From positions 1 to 41,538 of the IMG/VR virus record IMGVR_UViG_3300047171_000035: a DNA stretch of 41,538 nt. One strand, 5' to 3'. Positions 17,261 to 24,858 of the stretch are shown here, one piece after another. The notes under the pieces were generated by a model. It was not told the origin of the DNA, did no database searches, and was given only the letters and a program-made list of their open reading frames with translations. The position numbers and the translations under genes were made by a program. How positions within the stretch are numbered: the stretch's first letter is position 1; each line of letters starts with the position of its first letter. The DNA is from a virus.

Positions 17261-17680
17261 TTAAGTTACCTCGTTAGAATCTTCCTCATCGGAAATTTGG
17301 GGTTCGTGTTCGTCGTCGTCGGACTGCGGAATCGGAATAGCGTTCTTGTGGTCAGCGAAGCATTTCGGACAAACGCGCTTACCGTCAATCTCAAAAAGTA
17401 CCGGAGAGCCATCAATTGGATTAGAGAAGCCCTCTTCGGTCGTATGCGCTCCACAGTCCGAACATTCGAACTGAGGGTTAGAATCGGAATCAGCAAGCTT
17501 GTAAGCCGGATTCGAAAGCAAGTCATCGCACAAGTTCACGTAGATAGATTGGCCGCAGAAGCTTACGCGAATGCGCTCATCGTCGGGAATGTCTTTTACT
17601 TCGCCGTATTGCCACACCAAACCGGATAAGGCGTGAACGCCTTCGTTCATATGAAACTCAGGTTCGAACTTAATCTTCAT
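17261..17680 (-). CDS. Zinc-ribbon protein encoded before the tail tube (139 aa)
   Basis: Start ATG 17680 is preferred over ATG 17704 because GGAG lies 8 bp before it. The C-terminal half has two CxxC pairs (C73/C76 in ECSDCG, C104/C107 in VCPKCF), a probable structural zinc site. The last 25 residues are very acidic (DDDEHEPQISDEEDS). The N-terminal half is unassigned. It is co-transcribed with the tail tube gene, and its stop codon touches the tube start codon. It may be a minor tail or assembly protein, but function is not recognisable. A TTGCGTA box lies 25 bp upstream. Confidence 0.65.
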   Translation of the reverse strand: MKIKFEPEFHMNEGVHALSGLVWQYGEVKDIPDDERIRVSFCGQSIYVNLCDDLLSNPAYKLADSDSNPQFECSDCGAHTTEEGFSNPIDGSPVLFEIDGKRVCPKCFADHKNAIPIPQSDDDEHEPQISDEEDSNEVT

Positions 17681-17705
17681 TGTTAAATCTCCATCAGTAA
17701 ACAAA

Positions 17706-17712
17706 TACGCAA
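17706..17712 (-). promoter_or_regulatory. TTGCGTA box upstream of the zinc-ribbon/tail tube genes
   Basis: The minus strand reads CCAATTGCGTATTTGTTT, ending 25 bp before the start codon. The same core occurs in front of five other minus-strand starts (22351, 24800, 36189, 37331, 38032), always in non-coding DNA. Confidence 0.5.
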
Positions 17713-17729
17713 TTGGAGCGAATTCGTCA

Positions 17730-18230
17730 CTAAGAGATATTGAGACGAGATTTCGTAATGAATTGCGTTACGGCGAAAGCGGCGAACTGATTAGTACCGG
17801 AAGCCTTGTTTTTAGCGAGGTCATCGTAAAAATCGGTACGCTCGCGGTACGATGCGTAAACGAGATTGTTCATCGTGAAATGCGAGAAGTCATCAAGAAC
17901 TTCGTTCACACCGTTACCAGTACCGTCGCTCAGCAGCGTTATCAATTGGTTGTACGCATCTTCAGTCGACATCGAAGAGCGAACGATGATGTTGATGCCC
18001 CACTTAATTACTAAGTCTTTTTGCTGATTAACCGTTCGGATGACTTCTTCTTGAATGGGAACAACACCGATGTAAGGCCACACTGCTGCAGCATCCACCC
18101 ATCCCCCGCCGACTGCTTTAATAGTCTGCAGACGACCTTTAGGATTGTTACCAGAGTTATTCATCTCATTAGTAAAGTACGTGATGATTTGGGCGCGAAT
18201 GCTCATTAGCTGGTTTGGTTGTGCAGACAT
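17730..18230 (-). CDS. Probable tail terminator/tail completion protein (166 aa)
   Basis: The gene lies between the HK97 gp10-like gene and the tail tube, the slot that normally encodes the tail terminator. The protein mixes helices and strands (MSIRAQIITYFTNEMNN, then KWGINIIVRSSMSTEDAYNQLITLLSDG), compatible with the lambda gpU/HK97 gp10 neighbourhood fold. I see no diagnostic motif. It begins one base after the upstream stop codon region (GTTTAAAAATG), so it is translationally linked. An internal ATG (MSIRAQ) is an alternative start eight codons downstream. Confidence 0.6.
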   Translation of the reverse strand: MSAQPNQLMSIRAQIITYFTNEMNNSGNNPKGRLQTIKAVGGGWVDAAAVWPYIGVVPIQEEVIRTVNQQKDLVIKWGINIIVRSSMSTEDAYNQLITLLSDGTGNGVNEVLDDFSHFTMNNLVYASYRERTDFYDDLAKNKASGTNQFAAFAVTQFITKSRLNIS

Positions 18231-18232
18231 TT

Positions 18233-18652
18233 TTAAACCCCGTTAACGTATTTTTCGATAATCCTCGCCATTGCGTCGGTGCGTTGTTCATCGAAAAACA
18301 TAAAAGGACGAGCCGGAAGCGAGTGCGGCGCATAGCCCTGGTTCTGCGCGCGGGCGTAAGCGAGGTTCGAACCAACAGTCAGCGTCAGTCCGTCGTTCTC
18401 AGATTCGAAAACATTCATCGCACCGCCGGGAGCGAGCGAGCCAATCAATCGACCCGTATCATAAAGCAGTTGATGCGGACGCTTTGGCGGGCGACGGAAC
18501 GCGGGCCAATCTAAGCCTCCGCTGCGAATTGTTTTAGCAGACTCTGAAAGAAAGTAAATCGCTGCTGCTTTAAGCCCGGCAACTACATTCGATTTCGTTC
18601 CCTCAATTTCAGAGATGAACGCGGAAGCATCAAATTCGAATTCGATGCTCAT
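18233..18652 (-). CDS. HK97 gp10-like tail completion / virion morphogenesis protein (139 aa)
   Basis: Length, position and the ending LPARPFMFFDEQRTDAMARIIEKYV fit the HK97 gp10/Mu gpG virion-morphogenesis families, in which a conserved PARPF(L/M) motif precedes the final helix. The N-terminal helix (SAFISEIEGTKSNVVAGLKAAAIYFLSESAKTI) is followed by a strand region with YDTGRLIGSL, also characteristic. The product probably links the tail to the head-tail connector. Its ATG overlaps the stop of the preceding gene (TAATG). Confidence 0.82.
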   Translation of the reverse strand: MSIEFEFDASAFISEIEGTKSNVVAGLKAAAIYFLSESAKTIRSGGLDWPAFRRPPKRPHQLLYDTGRLIGSLAPGGAMNVFESENDGLTLTVGSNLAYARAQNQGYAPHSLPARPFMFFDEQRTDAMARIIEKYVNGV

Positions 18653-19002
18653 TAGCCACCTATCGCCTTCTTGTGTAAGAAGAGCCGTAGGTAAACGCCA
18701 TTATCGTAAGACTCATTCACCGTGTAGCTGACGGGCGAACCGTCGTTATTCACGTTGACGGAATCCAAAAGAACGTCCTGATTTTTGATGGCCGTCCCGG
18801 TGAACGTTGAACCGATGTACTTGCCTTCGGCGTCGATGCCCGATTCTAAGACTTGCTCCACGCCTAGCAATGGCTTTAATTGGACGCTTACGCCCGCTAC
18901 AGCGATGACGGAAGGCGCGGGGATGTAATTGTTGCCGGAAAGCACGGTGCCGCCGCTACGCTGCACGTTGAAGGTATGAGTCGCGCCTGGAAACGTGGCC
19001 AT
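18652..19002 (-). CDS. Head-tail joining (head closure) protein (116 aa)
   Basis: The start chosen is ATG 19002, overlapping the upstream stop codon (TAATG) and preceded by GGGGGAG. The protein is a small beta-rich product (FPGATHTFNVQRSGGTVLSG, then VSVQLKPLLGVEQVLESG) of the size of head-closure proteins. It sits between the adaptor-like gene and the gp10-like gene, where head-closure proteins are usually found. The assignment rests on gene order and size rather than a motif. Confidence 0.65.
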   Translation of the reverse strand: MATFPGATHTFNVQRSGGTVLSGNNYIPAPSVIAVAGVSVQLKPLLGVEQVLESGIDAEGKYIGSTFTGTAIKNQDVLLDSVNVNNDGSPVSYTVNESYDNGVYLRLFLHKKAIGG

Positions 19003-20039
19003 TACGAATAGCTCCCCCAACCGCTCGCGTAGAAGCCGCCAGTCATCGAAGGAGTACGACGCTTGTACTTATTTACAGTCGCAGCGATTTCGGCTTGCCA
19101 AGTAAGGATGATGCCTTCCCACGGGAAAGCGGATTGCTTCCCGTAAGTCGCTTTAAAGCCGTCCATCTGATAATCAGAAGTACCTTGACCGAGCGAGCCA
19201 CCTAAGCCGATGCCCTCAAGTTCAAGAATCTGAATCGCGGCGATTTTTGCTACGGCGCGAGAGACATCACCGGGAACGTAGTAATACTCGTAATCGGACG
19301 TTACCACGGTGCCCGGTGCTTGCGGCGAATTGAACGTGATTGTTCCCGCCGACCAGTTTACCGTGTAGTAAATCTTATCTTGAGCAACGACGTACTGCGA
19401 GCCCGATGCTAGGCTTTCGTACTGGTAGAGCGTGTTTGTTAATTGAACACCATTCACGTACACAATCGGGCGATAAATTGGCGGAGTCGAAATGATAGGC
19501 CCGAACTGTTCATAAAGCGTTTGTGCGAGGGTCGGATTAGCGAACGAGTACGTGACGTTATCGGTCGTCGTTAAAGTCTCGCCGAACACTTGGCGACCGA
19601 ACCCGGCCCAGTAGTCTACGAGTACGTTTCGATTGCCCTTAAAGAACGCTTGGGTGTATTGCACTGAAGCCGAGGTCGTGTAAGACAACGGAATTCGAAT
19701 GATACCCGTAGGGCGTTCAGTCGTTAGAGAGTAGTCGCCCTGAATCACGGTAAGCAATTGCGCGTTGATGTAGTTTTGCACAACGTTCAGGACGAGGATG
19801 GGCGAGTTCTGCACGATGATACTGGGCATTCCCGTTCCGTCAATTCGTTCGATGTATCGCACCGGACAGTAACGTCGGTCAGTTTGCGTTTCGAAGTATT
19901 GCGTTGCTTGTGCGATAACGCTCGTCAAGTAATTGTTATCTTGCGACGGTATCGCTCCGTAGGTAATAGCACCGAGCAAGTTAGAAACATCTGTCGGCTT
20001 CGCGTAAGGTACGGAATCAGGATAAGTCAGAGTAGCCAT
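19002..20039 (-). CDS. Head-tail connector/adaptor protein, enlarged (345 aa)
   Basis: This follows the major capsid gene and precedes head closure. N-terminal residues 15-60 (PTDVSNLLGAI, then YLTSVIAQATQYFETQTDR) resemble the helical start of gp6-like connector (adaptor) proteins. At 345 residues it is about three times their usual length. The middle is a strand-rich insertion (residues roughly 100-265) with VNGVQLTNTLYQYES and YYTVNWSAGTITFNSPQAPGT, which resembles an inserted virion beta domain. The C-terminal helices (DVSRAVAKIAAIQILELEG) complete the connector fold. GAGG lies upstream of ATG 20039. Confidence 0.7.
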   Translation of the reverse strand: MATLTYPDSVPYAKPTDVSNLLGAITYGAIPSQDNNYLTSVIAQATQYFETQTDRRYCPVRYIERIDGTGMPSIIVQNSPILVLNVVQNYINAQLLTVIQGDYSLTTERPTGIIRIPLSYTTSASVQYTQAFFKGNRNVLVDYWAGFGRQVFGETLTTTDNVTYSFANPTLAQTLYEQFGPIISTPPIYRPIVYVNGVQLTNTLYQYESLASGSQYVVAQDKIYYTVNWSAGTITFNSPQAPGTVVTSDYEYYYVPGDVSRAVAKIAAIQILELEGIGLGGSLGQGTSDYQMDGFKATYGKQSAFPWEGIILTWQAEIAATVNKYKRRTPSMTGGFYASGWGSYS

Positions 20040-20053
20040 CTTAGAAGCCTCAA

Positions 20054-20088
20054 AGAAAAAGGAGCAAAGGCATTTGCGCCTCTGCCCC
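20054..20088 (-). terminator. Terminator-like hairpin after the major capsid gene
   Basis: Arms at 20061-20071 and 20078-20088 match at 9 of 11 positions, and the minus strand continues with TTTTTCTTT. A partial terminator directly after a capsid gene would lower expression of the connector genes relative to the capsid. Confidence 0.6.
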
Positions 20089-20109
20089 TTTCCGGTACGC
20101 AGATTAGAA

Positions 20110-21270
20110 TTAGCCGTGAACGTTGAAAGCTACAGCATTTCCCTTTTCAGCCATCACCGCTAAGCATTCATACGCTTTTACGCGAAACACTTTTTGGTCT
20201 ACGTTGATTGGGTCAGGTAGATTTTCGAAGCCCAAGTCGTGAAGCACCGGAACGACCATCGTACTGAAATCCAGCAAGTAGATGTTTTGCTGTAATGAGT
20301 AGTAGGTAGCTACTGGCGTTGCTGCCGGAGCCGTATTGAACACGATGGTTCCAACACCGCCGAACGGGTCGGTCGTGATGGTGTAGGCTGATGCCGGGAC
20401 AGTAGAACCCGAGACTTTGATGACCGGAGCCGGAGCCAAAGCACCACCAGAATTCAAGTTTCCGAGTTGGTCGTCATACGGTTGAGTAATGACGAACTTG
20501 TTCGCGAATGCGTAAGTTGTGCCGGAACCGCTGAGCGATTCAGTTGCCGTCGAAACGACTGATGCAGCAGCGGACGATTCGAGGATGCGCTTGTTACGGT
20601 ACATCGTCGCAGCGAAGCCACCCATCAAATTCATGGAGTTACCATCTTGACGGAAATAAGGCTGCGTCAATCTTGCGATTGCGGTAGACATATTGGGGGT
20701 CGTGACCCAAACGCATGAAGCAGGGTCTACGCCAAAGCCCGCAGTCTTTACAGCGTCATCCATTGCGTCCAAAAGATTGAATGAAATCGTGCCGGAGTTT
20801 TGCTGAACGTTGGTGACCAACTGAGCCGCAACGCCATCGAACTGTTTAGGATTCGAAGCAGAACTACCATTTAAAAGTAAAAACTCTTCGTACTTAGCAC
20901 AGCCACGAACTGCGCCGTCGATTTCGAGCATGAAAGCATCAACAAATTCTTGTGAGCCTTCTTGCAAAAGGTTTGATACGCCACCGAGTTCGCCGAGAAT
21001 CTTCATCGTCTGAACTTGGGATGCGTAAGCGTTGTTGTTTAAAGTCCAAGTGTCGTTTTCACCGTAAGACTGACCCGCCATCGTAGCAAGACGTTGCTTG
21101 TACGTGAAGGTTAAATTCTTCCAATCCTTACGCGGAATCTGTGCGCGTAACGGTGACAACTTACGTGCAAGTTCAATTATGTAAGGGTTAATAACTTGAG
21201 GGATTAACGTGTTTCCGGTAGATGCGGAAGTCGTATCCAAAGCTTTCGCTAAGAGGTTTAGGTCTAACAT
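20110..21270 (-). CDS. Major capsid protein, HK97-like fold (386 aa)
   Basis: The gene follows the protease/scaffold, as is usual. Features of HK97-type capsids include an N-terminal helical region (ALDTTSASTGNTLIPQVIN), an E-loop-like segment (LTFTYKQRLATMAGQSYGEND), the spine-helix region VSNLLQEGSQEFVDAFMLEIDGAVRGC (printed here only as an outline), and the P-domain WVTTPNMSTAIARL. The C-terminus FENLPDPINVDQKVFRVKAYECLAVMAEKGNAV is typical of capsids of this type. GAGG lies upstream of ATG 21270. A 70-residue Ser/Thr/Pro-rich part (residues 240-310) may be a surface insertion domain. Confidence 0.88.
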   Translation of the reverse strand: MLDLNLLAKALDTTSASTGNTLIPQVINPYIIELARKLSPLRAQIPRKDWKNLTFTYKQRLATMAGQSYGENDTWTLNNNAYASQVQTMKILGELGGVSNLLQEGSQEFVDAFMLEIDGAVRGCAKYEEFLLLNGSSASNPKQFDGVAAQLVTNVQQNSGTISFNLLDAMDDAVKTAGFGVDPASCVWVTTPNMSTAIARLTQPYFRQDGNSMNLMGGFAATMYRNKRILESSAAASVVSTATESLSGSGTTYAFANKFVITQPYDDQLGNLNSGGALAPAPVIKVSGSTVPASAYTITTDPFGGVGTIVFNTAPAATPVATYYSLQQNIYLLDFSTMVVPVLHDLGFENLPDPINVDQKVFRVKAYECLAVMAEKGNAVAFNVHG

Positions 21271-21318
21271 AATTCGGGCCTCAGAAAATCAAGCGTTAGG
21301 CGTGATTCCTTTCAGAAA

Positions 21319-21359
21319 TAATTGGTGGATTAGAGTAGGTGGATTAACTCCACCAATTA
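21319..21359 (-). terminator. Hairpin between protease/scaffold and capsid genes
   Basis: An 11-bp perfect inverted repeat (TAATTGGTGGA / TCCACCAATTA) with a 19-base loop lies just after the protease stop codon. On the minus strand it is followed by TTTCTG. It could be a weak terminator or an mRNA-stabilising 3'/5' hairpin for the abundant capsid message. Confidence 0.5.
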
Positions 21360-21361
21360 GG

Positions 21362-21856
21362 TTAAGCGGATAAACGTTTAGCGAAAGCCGCGCGTAATTC
21401 GGTAATGGATTTAGCTTCTGCGAATTCAACGGTTGCGGTCTTTGCTAAATCAGTGTCAGGGACCACAGCCGAAGTTTTTTCAGACTTGAGCAACGGCACG
21501 ATGTTCTCGACAATTGCAGTCTTAATTAAATCTTTGAAGTTCGATTCGTCGAACGATTTGTGAGCGGTAACGGTGCCGGAATCCAATACAGTCTGGTCCG
21601 AATCATCAACGTCAGCTTTGCCGCCGCCCGCGACTACATCGTAGCTCTTGGTTGGCTCGTTCTCCGCCCCGATAATCAGCGTATTAACGCCAATCAATTC
21701 ACCTAATCGGGAATGAAGGTCGGATAAAGTCTTAAGGGTGTCGCTGGAAAACTTAGCACCGATTTTAGCAAGGTTTTCGTCTGATTCGGTTTTGAGTAAA
21801 GCAACGGCATCGCTCAATAGCTCAGACGCTTCTTTCTTGATGATTTCTTCTGTCAT
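21362..21856 (-). CDS. Nested scaffold protein from an internal start (164 aa)
   Basis: Within the protease gene, in the same frame, ATG 21854-21856 (Met166, MTEEIIKK) has TGAGGAAA with 4-6 bp spacing. The internal product would be the acidic, helical scaffold domain alone. It is analogous to lambda Nu3 nested in gene C. The sequence shows the site; use of it is inferred. Confidence 0.55.
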   Translation of the reverse strand: MTEEIIKKEASELLSDAVALLKTESDENLAKIGAKFSSDTLKTLSDLHSRLGELIGVNTLIIGAENEPTKSYDVVAGGGKADVDDSDQTVLDSGTVTAHKSFDESNFKDLIKTAIVENIVPLLKSEKTSAVVPDTDLAKTATVEFAEAKSITELRAAFAKRLSA

Positions 21857-22351
21857 AATTTCCTCAGATTCGATTTCCGCCAAAGCCTTTTGAAAGCAAT
21901 GCGCGTAAGTGTTTGGATTCGCAGGCTTTTTCGTAAGCGCGATGTGGTCGAGTTCAACGTGTTCAATGATGCGTTTCACGCCTTTGGCTAAACCCGGAGC
22001 CGTCGATAAAATCTTCCCGCCGACCGAAAAGCCCGCATGAGAACCCTTAGCAATTTTGTTGAAGAGTCGCATCGCATGGTCGTCCTCTTCGTCCATCTTA
22101 AAGACGGTGACGAACTGGCCGTTCTCCACGCGCGCGTCCACTAAACGACCTATCTCATTTTCGAGTTCATTCGAATGAGAGTCAGTCAAGGGAATCTGCC
22201 CAACAAACTTTTTCATATCGTCTAGGGCGGATTGCGCCATTACATCTTGTTGTTTGTCTAAGTCCGTTGTCGAGCTAACGCCTCTGAGAAAGTAACCTTT
22301 ATCATCGTGTTCCGCTTTGGCAACGGTCATGTGAAAATTGAATTGCTTCAT
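21362..22351 (-). CDS. Prohead protease fused to scaffold (329 aa)
   Basis: Residues 1-150 match the HK97 U35-type prohead protease: GYFLRGVSSTTDLDKQQDVM at the start, catalytic His59 in PLTDSHSNE, catalytic Ser109 in SHAGFSVGG, and the closing LDHIALTKKPANP. The C-terminal 170 residues are acidic and helical, as in scaffolding domains. The enzyme cleaves scaffold and capsid extensions during prohead maturation. ATG 22351 is preceded by GAGGT. The scaffold part has its own probable internal start at 21856 (listed separately). A TTGCGTA box lies 36 bp upstream. Confidence 0.9.
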   Translation of the reverse strand: MKQFNFHMTVAKAEHDDKGYFLRGVSSTTDLDKQQDVMAQSALDDMKKFVGQIPLTDSHSNELENEIGRLVDARVENGQFVTVFKMDEEDDHAMRLFNKIAKGSHAGFSVGGKILSTAPGLAKGVKRIIEHVELDHIALTKKPANPNTYAHCFQKALAEIESEEIMTEEIIKKEASELLSDAVALLKTESDENLAKIGAKFSSDTLKTLSDLHSRLGELIGVNTLIIGAENEPTKSYDVVAGGGKADVDDSDQTVLDSGTVTAHKSFDESNFKDLIKTAIVENIVPLLKSEKTSAVVPDTDLAKTATVEFAEAKSITELRAAFAKRLSA

Positions 22352-22387
22352 CTCGGTACGACCTCGCGATAGTGTTCATCAACAAAC

Positions 22388-22394
22388 TACGCAA
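22388..22394 (-). promoter_or_regulatory. TTGCGTA box upstream of protease
   Basis: The minus strand reads ACTTGCGTAGTTTGTT, ending 36 bp before ATG 22351. It is identical over 14 bp or more to the box before the portal gene (24832-24838). Confidence 0.55.
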
Positions 22395-22414
22395 GTGTCG
22401 GCAAGATGTAATGA

Positions 22415-23245
22415 TTAGGCCGCGTCTCCTAACAGTTCTTCACTGACAGCAATCATTGTGCAACGGCAATTTGAATGAATCGGAACAACATCGCCCGAGG
22501 GCAAGTCATCGCCGATGTTGACAATGGCTCCATCATTTTGCGAACATTCATCGCAAGTGCGCTCGTCGTCGGCAACGATACATTGCCACAACTGCAACCC
22601 GGCAGATTTTAAGGACTCCGCTACCGAGGTCGCATAAGCGCGATTGCATTCCGTGCGAGCTACTTGGTTCGCCCATACCTCGGGCGAAAGCGTTCGATAA
22701 ACGTCACCATCGGCGTTCCGGTAAGCAACGCTACTCATGCCGTCAGCTAGTGCAGCCGCAATGTCTCGCGTTGGTGTTCCGCTCGCTAAGCCGTCCTCTA
22801 AGATTTGATGGATTCTATCGGACTGGTCCTTAGCGAAATTACCGAACGACTTTTCAACTGCTGCTTGCAGCGAATCGACCGCCTTGGTGTTGACGGTATC
22901 GTAGTCAATCGAAATATCAGCGAGGTACTTATCCGTTTCGGATTCGAACGACTTAAGAAAATCATTCAGTACGTCTGTGTATGAATCTAAAAGCGAGTCA
23001 GTGCTAAATGCGTCCTTGATGCCTTGAATGAACCCGGCCTTAGTATCGGCGTCCATCCCGGCTAACGAGCTTCGAATGTCGGTGAGCCAGTCGCGAAACA
23101 CGCCCTCGAAGTCGGCGTCGTATCGCTCGCGTATCTTGGCGACCTCGGCCCAAGCTTTCGACTGGCCTTCGTCTGAGGTCTTAGCTAGAACCCGGTAAAG
23201 GCGGTAGACGAGCGGAAGTACGCGACGAGCCCGCTCCTTAGTCAC
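22415..23245 (-). CDS. MuF-like head morphogenesis protein (276 aa)
   Basis: The C-terminal third carries the Phage Mu protein F/SPP1 gp7 signature: ARTECNRAYATS (residues 196-207), DDERTCDEC (226-234) and HSNCRC (257-262), the usual putative zinc or structural cysteine pattern. The N-terminus is helical. Such minor head proteins bind the portal inside the capsid. Start GTG 23245 overlaps the portal stop codon by 8 bp, showing translational coupling. There is no toxin-like C-terminal extension of the kind some MuF proteins carry. Confidence 0.9.
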   Translation of the reverse strand: MTKERARRVLPLVYRLYRVLAKTSDEGQSKAWAEVAKIRERYDADFEGVFRDWLTDIRSSLAGMDADTKAGFIQGIKDAFSTDSLLDSYTDVLNDFLKSFESETDKYLADISIDYDTVNTKAVDSLQAAVEKSFGNFAKDQSDRIHQILEDGLASGTPTRDIAAALADGMSSVAYRNADGDVYRTLSPEVWANQVARTECNRAYATSVAESLKSAGLQLWQCIVADDERTCDECSQNDGAIVNIGDDLPSGDVVPIHSNCRCTMIAVSEELLGDAA

Positions 23246-24800
23246 CGGAAATCGCTTTCTTTAAGTCAGCAGCGATTCCAAGTAACGCCTTTTGAACGTC
23301 GTTAGCTTCAGGAGCCGGCCCATTCGAAGGTGGGGCTACGGTCTTAGAATCGGCGTCCGTGTTGGCTGCATCATCACGCATCCCGCCGACGAGCCCCGCG
23401 AGCGCATCCAACTTTGCGTTGACCGCATCCATCTGCGCGTTGTTCTGTTCGATATCTTTGAGCTTCATCGCGCCGCTGCTGGTCATCACAATCGGAACAT
23501 CACCCTCGTCCTTGAATGGCACTTGCTTAAGGACGACGCGGGCTTCATTGCGCGTAAAGACACCAGAGTCAATGAGGTTCACCAGCATCTCGGCCTGAGT
23601 CGAAATTAAGTCGATATCCTCAGTAAGAATCGCAATGCCGTAACCGCTAACGCCTACTACTTGAAAGTCAGGAATGAGATGCAAATTAAATTGGCGTTCA
23701 ATTAAACGCGCGAGAGGCTTGACCGTTACTTCGATGTACGTTTTGTTTGCGCCATCTTGAGTTGAGTCGCCTAAGGTGCCTTTGTCAGCCGTTCCGAGCT
23801 TCGCGAGCGGAATTCCTAAGCAGCAGACGATTTTCTCTTTCAGCGAATTCGCTAAGTCCATCTCTACGTCGTAAGGCGTAGGAGGCGCAGTCACAAATTC
23901 GGTCCCGGCATTCGTCACGACGTTCTGACCCGCATTAGCAGGGCCACGGGCGCGAAGATTCATCCACTCTTGCAGTCGCGACATCTCTTCAGGCGGAGCG
24001 TCGGTCATTGTAATGATGTTGCCGATTTTCGTGGAGTTTTCTAACTGCGCTTTGATGTACGTTTGACGGTAAAGGTCGATTATCAAGTCATGCTCTAACG
24101 GCGCGAGCGGTGAAGAACCGTAAACCTCATCTTGAACGCCCCTTAAGCAGAAGTTCATAATCTGCGAAGGCTCAAATTGGATTTTCTTACCCTCAGGTAG
24201 GATTTGCGTGTACCCGGTAATTCTACCGTGTTCGTCCGTCTGCTTCGTCATCGTGCGGGCGTCGATGTGCCACAACGCGAGCGGTAAGCCGTCTAACTCT
24301 TGCATACTCGCATCAATGGAATCTTGAATAATCAAAGCATATTCGGAATCTTTGGCGAGCGTATTACCGAAGCTGGAACTTAACCGCTTGGATGCGGTGT
24401 TAGAATTGAGTCGTGAAACTTCCCAGTAGGCATCACCCGAAATCATTAGGTCGATGACAATTAACTGGATGCAATCTTCGAATGAATCTCGGTCGTTCGG
24501 CTGAGCCAAGAACTTCGTTAAGTAATGTTCAGCCTTTTGATTCGGCTGCGCGGTAACGTCTAGCGGTTGCGGTTTCCATCCGTTGGCAATGACCGAGGAA
24601 GCAATGGCGTTGATGGCACGGTTAACCCAAGCGTTTTTCTGATAAGACAAATACAACGTCTCTAGCGCAGTGCGACGTTGATTCTGGTTCTGAAGCATAG
24701 CATCAAACCCGGATACCAACGATGACGGTTCAACGTTTAACGCCGGGGACGACTTAGCTAGGGTTGATGTAATTTTCGGTTTAGTAGGGCGTCGAGCCAT
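23238..24800 (-). CDS. Portal protein (520 aa)
   Basis: This lies between large terminase and MuF. Typical HK97/SPP1-type portal segments are present: YQKNAWVNRAINAIASSVIA (residues 52-71), DLMISGDAYWEV, VYGSSPLAPLEHDLIIDLY, LKEKIVCCLGIPLAKLGTAD (core helix and wing), and VFTRNEARVVLKQVPF near the C-terminus. The portal forms the dodecameric DNA gate at the unique vertex. ATG 24800 has GAGGT 7 bp upstream and a TTGCGTA box 31 bp upstream. Confidence 0.95.
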   Translation of the reverse strand: MARRPTKPKITSTLAKSSPALNVEPSSLVSGFDAMLQNQNQRRTALETLYLSYQKNAWVNRAINAIASSVIANGWKPQPLDVTAQPNQKAEHYLTKFLAQPNDRDSFEDCIQLIVIDLMISGDAYWEVSRLNSNTASKRLSSSFGNTLAKDSEYALIIQDSIDASMQELDGLPLALWHIDARTMTKQTDEHGRITGYTQILPEGKKIQFEPSQIMNFCLRGVQDEVYGSSPLAPLEHDLIIDLYRQTYIKAQLENSTKIGNIITMTDAPPEEMSRLQEWMNLRARGPANAGQNVVTNAGTEFVTAPPTPYDVEMDLANSLKEKIVCCLGIPLAKLGTADKGTLGDSTQDGANKTYIEVTVKPLARLIERQFNLHLIPDFQVVGVSGYGIAILTEDIDLISTQAEMLVNLIDSGVFTRNEARVVLKQVPFKDEGDVPIVMTSSGAMKLKDIEQNNAQMDAVNAKLDALAGLVGGMRDDAANTDADSKTVAPPSNGPAPEANDVQKALLGIAADLKKAISGD

Positions 24801-24831
24801 CTTGAATACCTCGCGATTCTTGCAAACAAAC

Positions 24832-24838
24832 TACGCAA
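24832..24838 (-). promoter_or_regulatory. TTGCGTA box upstream of portal
   Basis: The minus strand reads GACTTGCGTAGTTTGTTTGC, ending 31 bp before the portal ATG, in the 58-bp gap after the terminase stop codon. It shares CTTGCGTAGTTTGTT with the box before the protease gene. Confidence 0.55.
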
Positions 24839-24858
24839 GTCGCTTGGTATCTGAAGTT

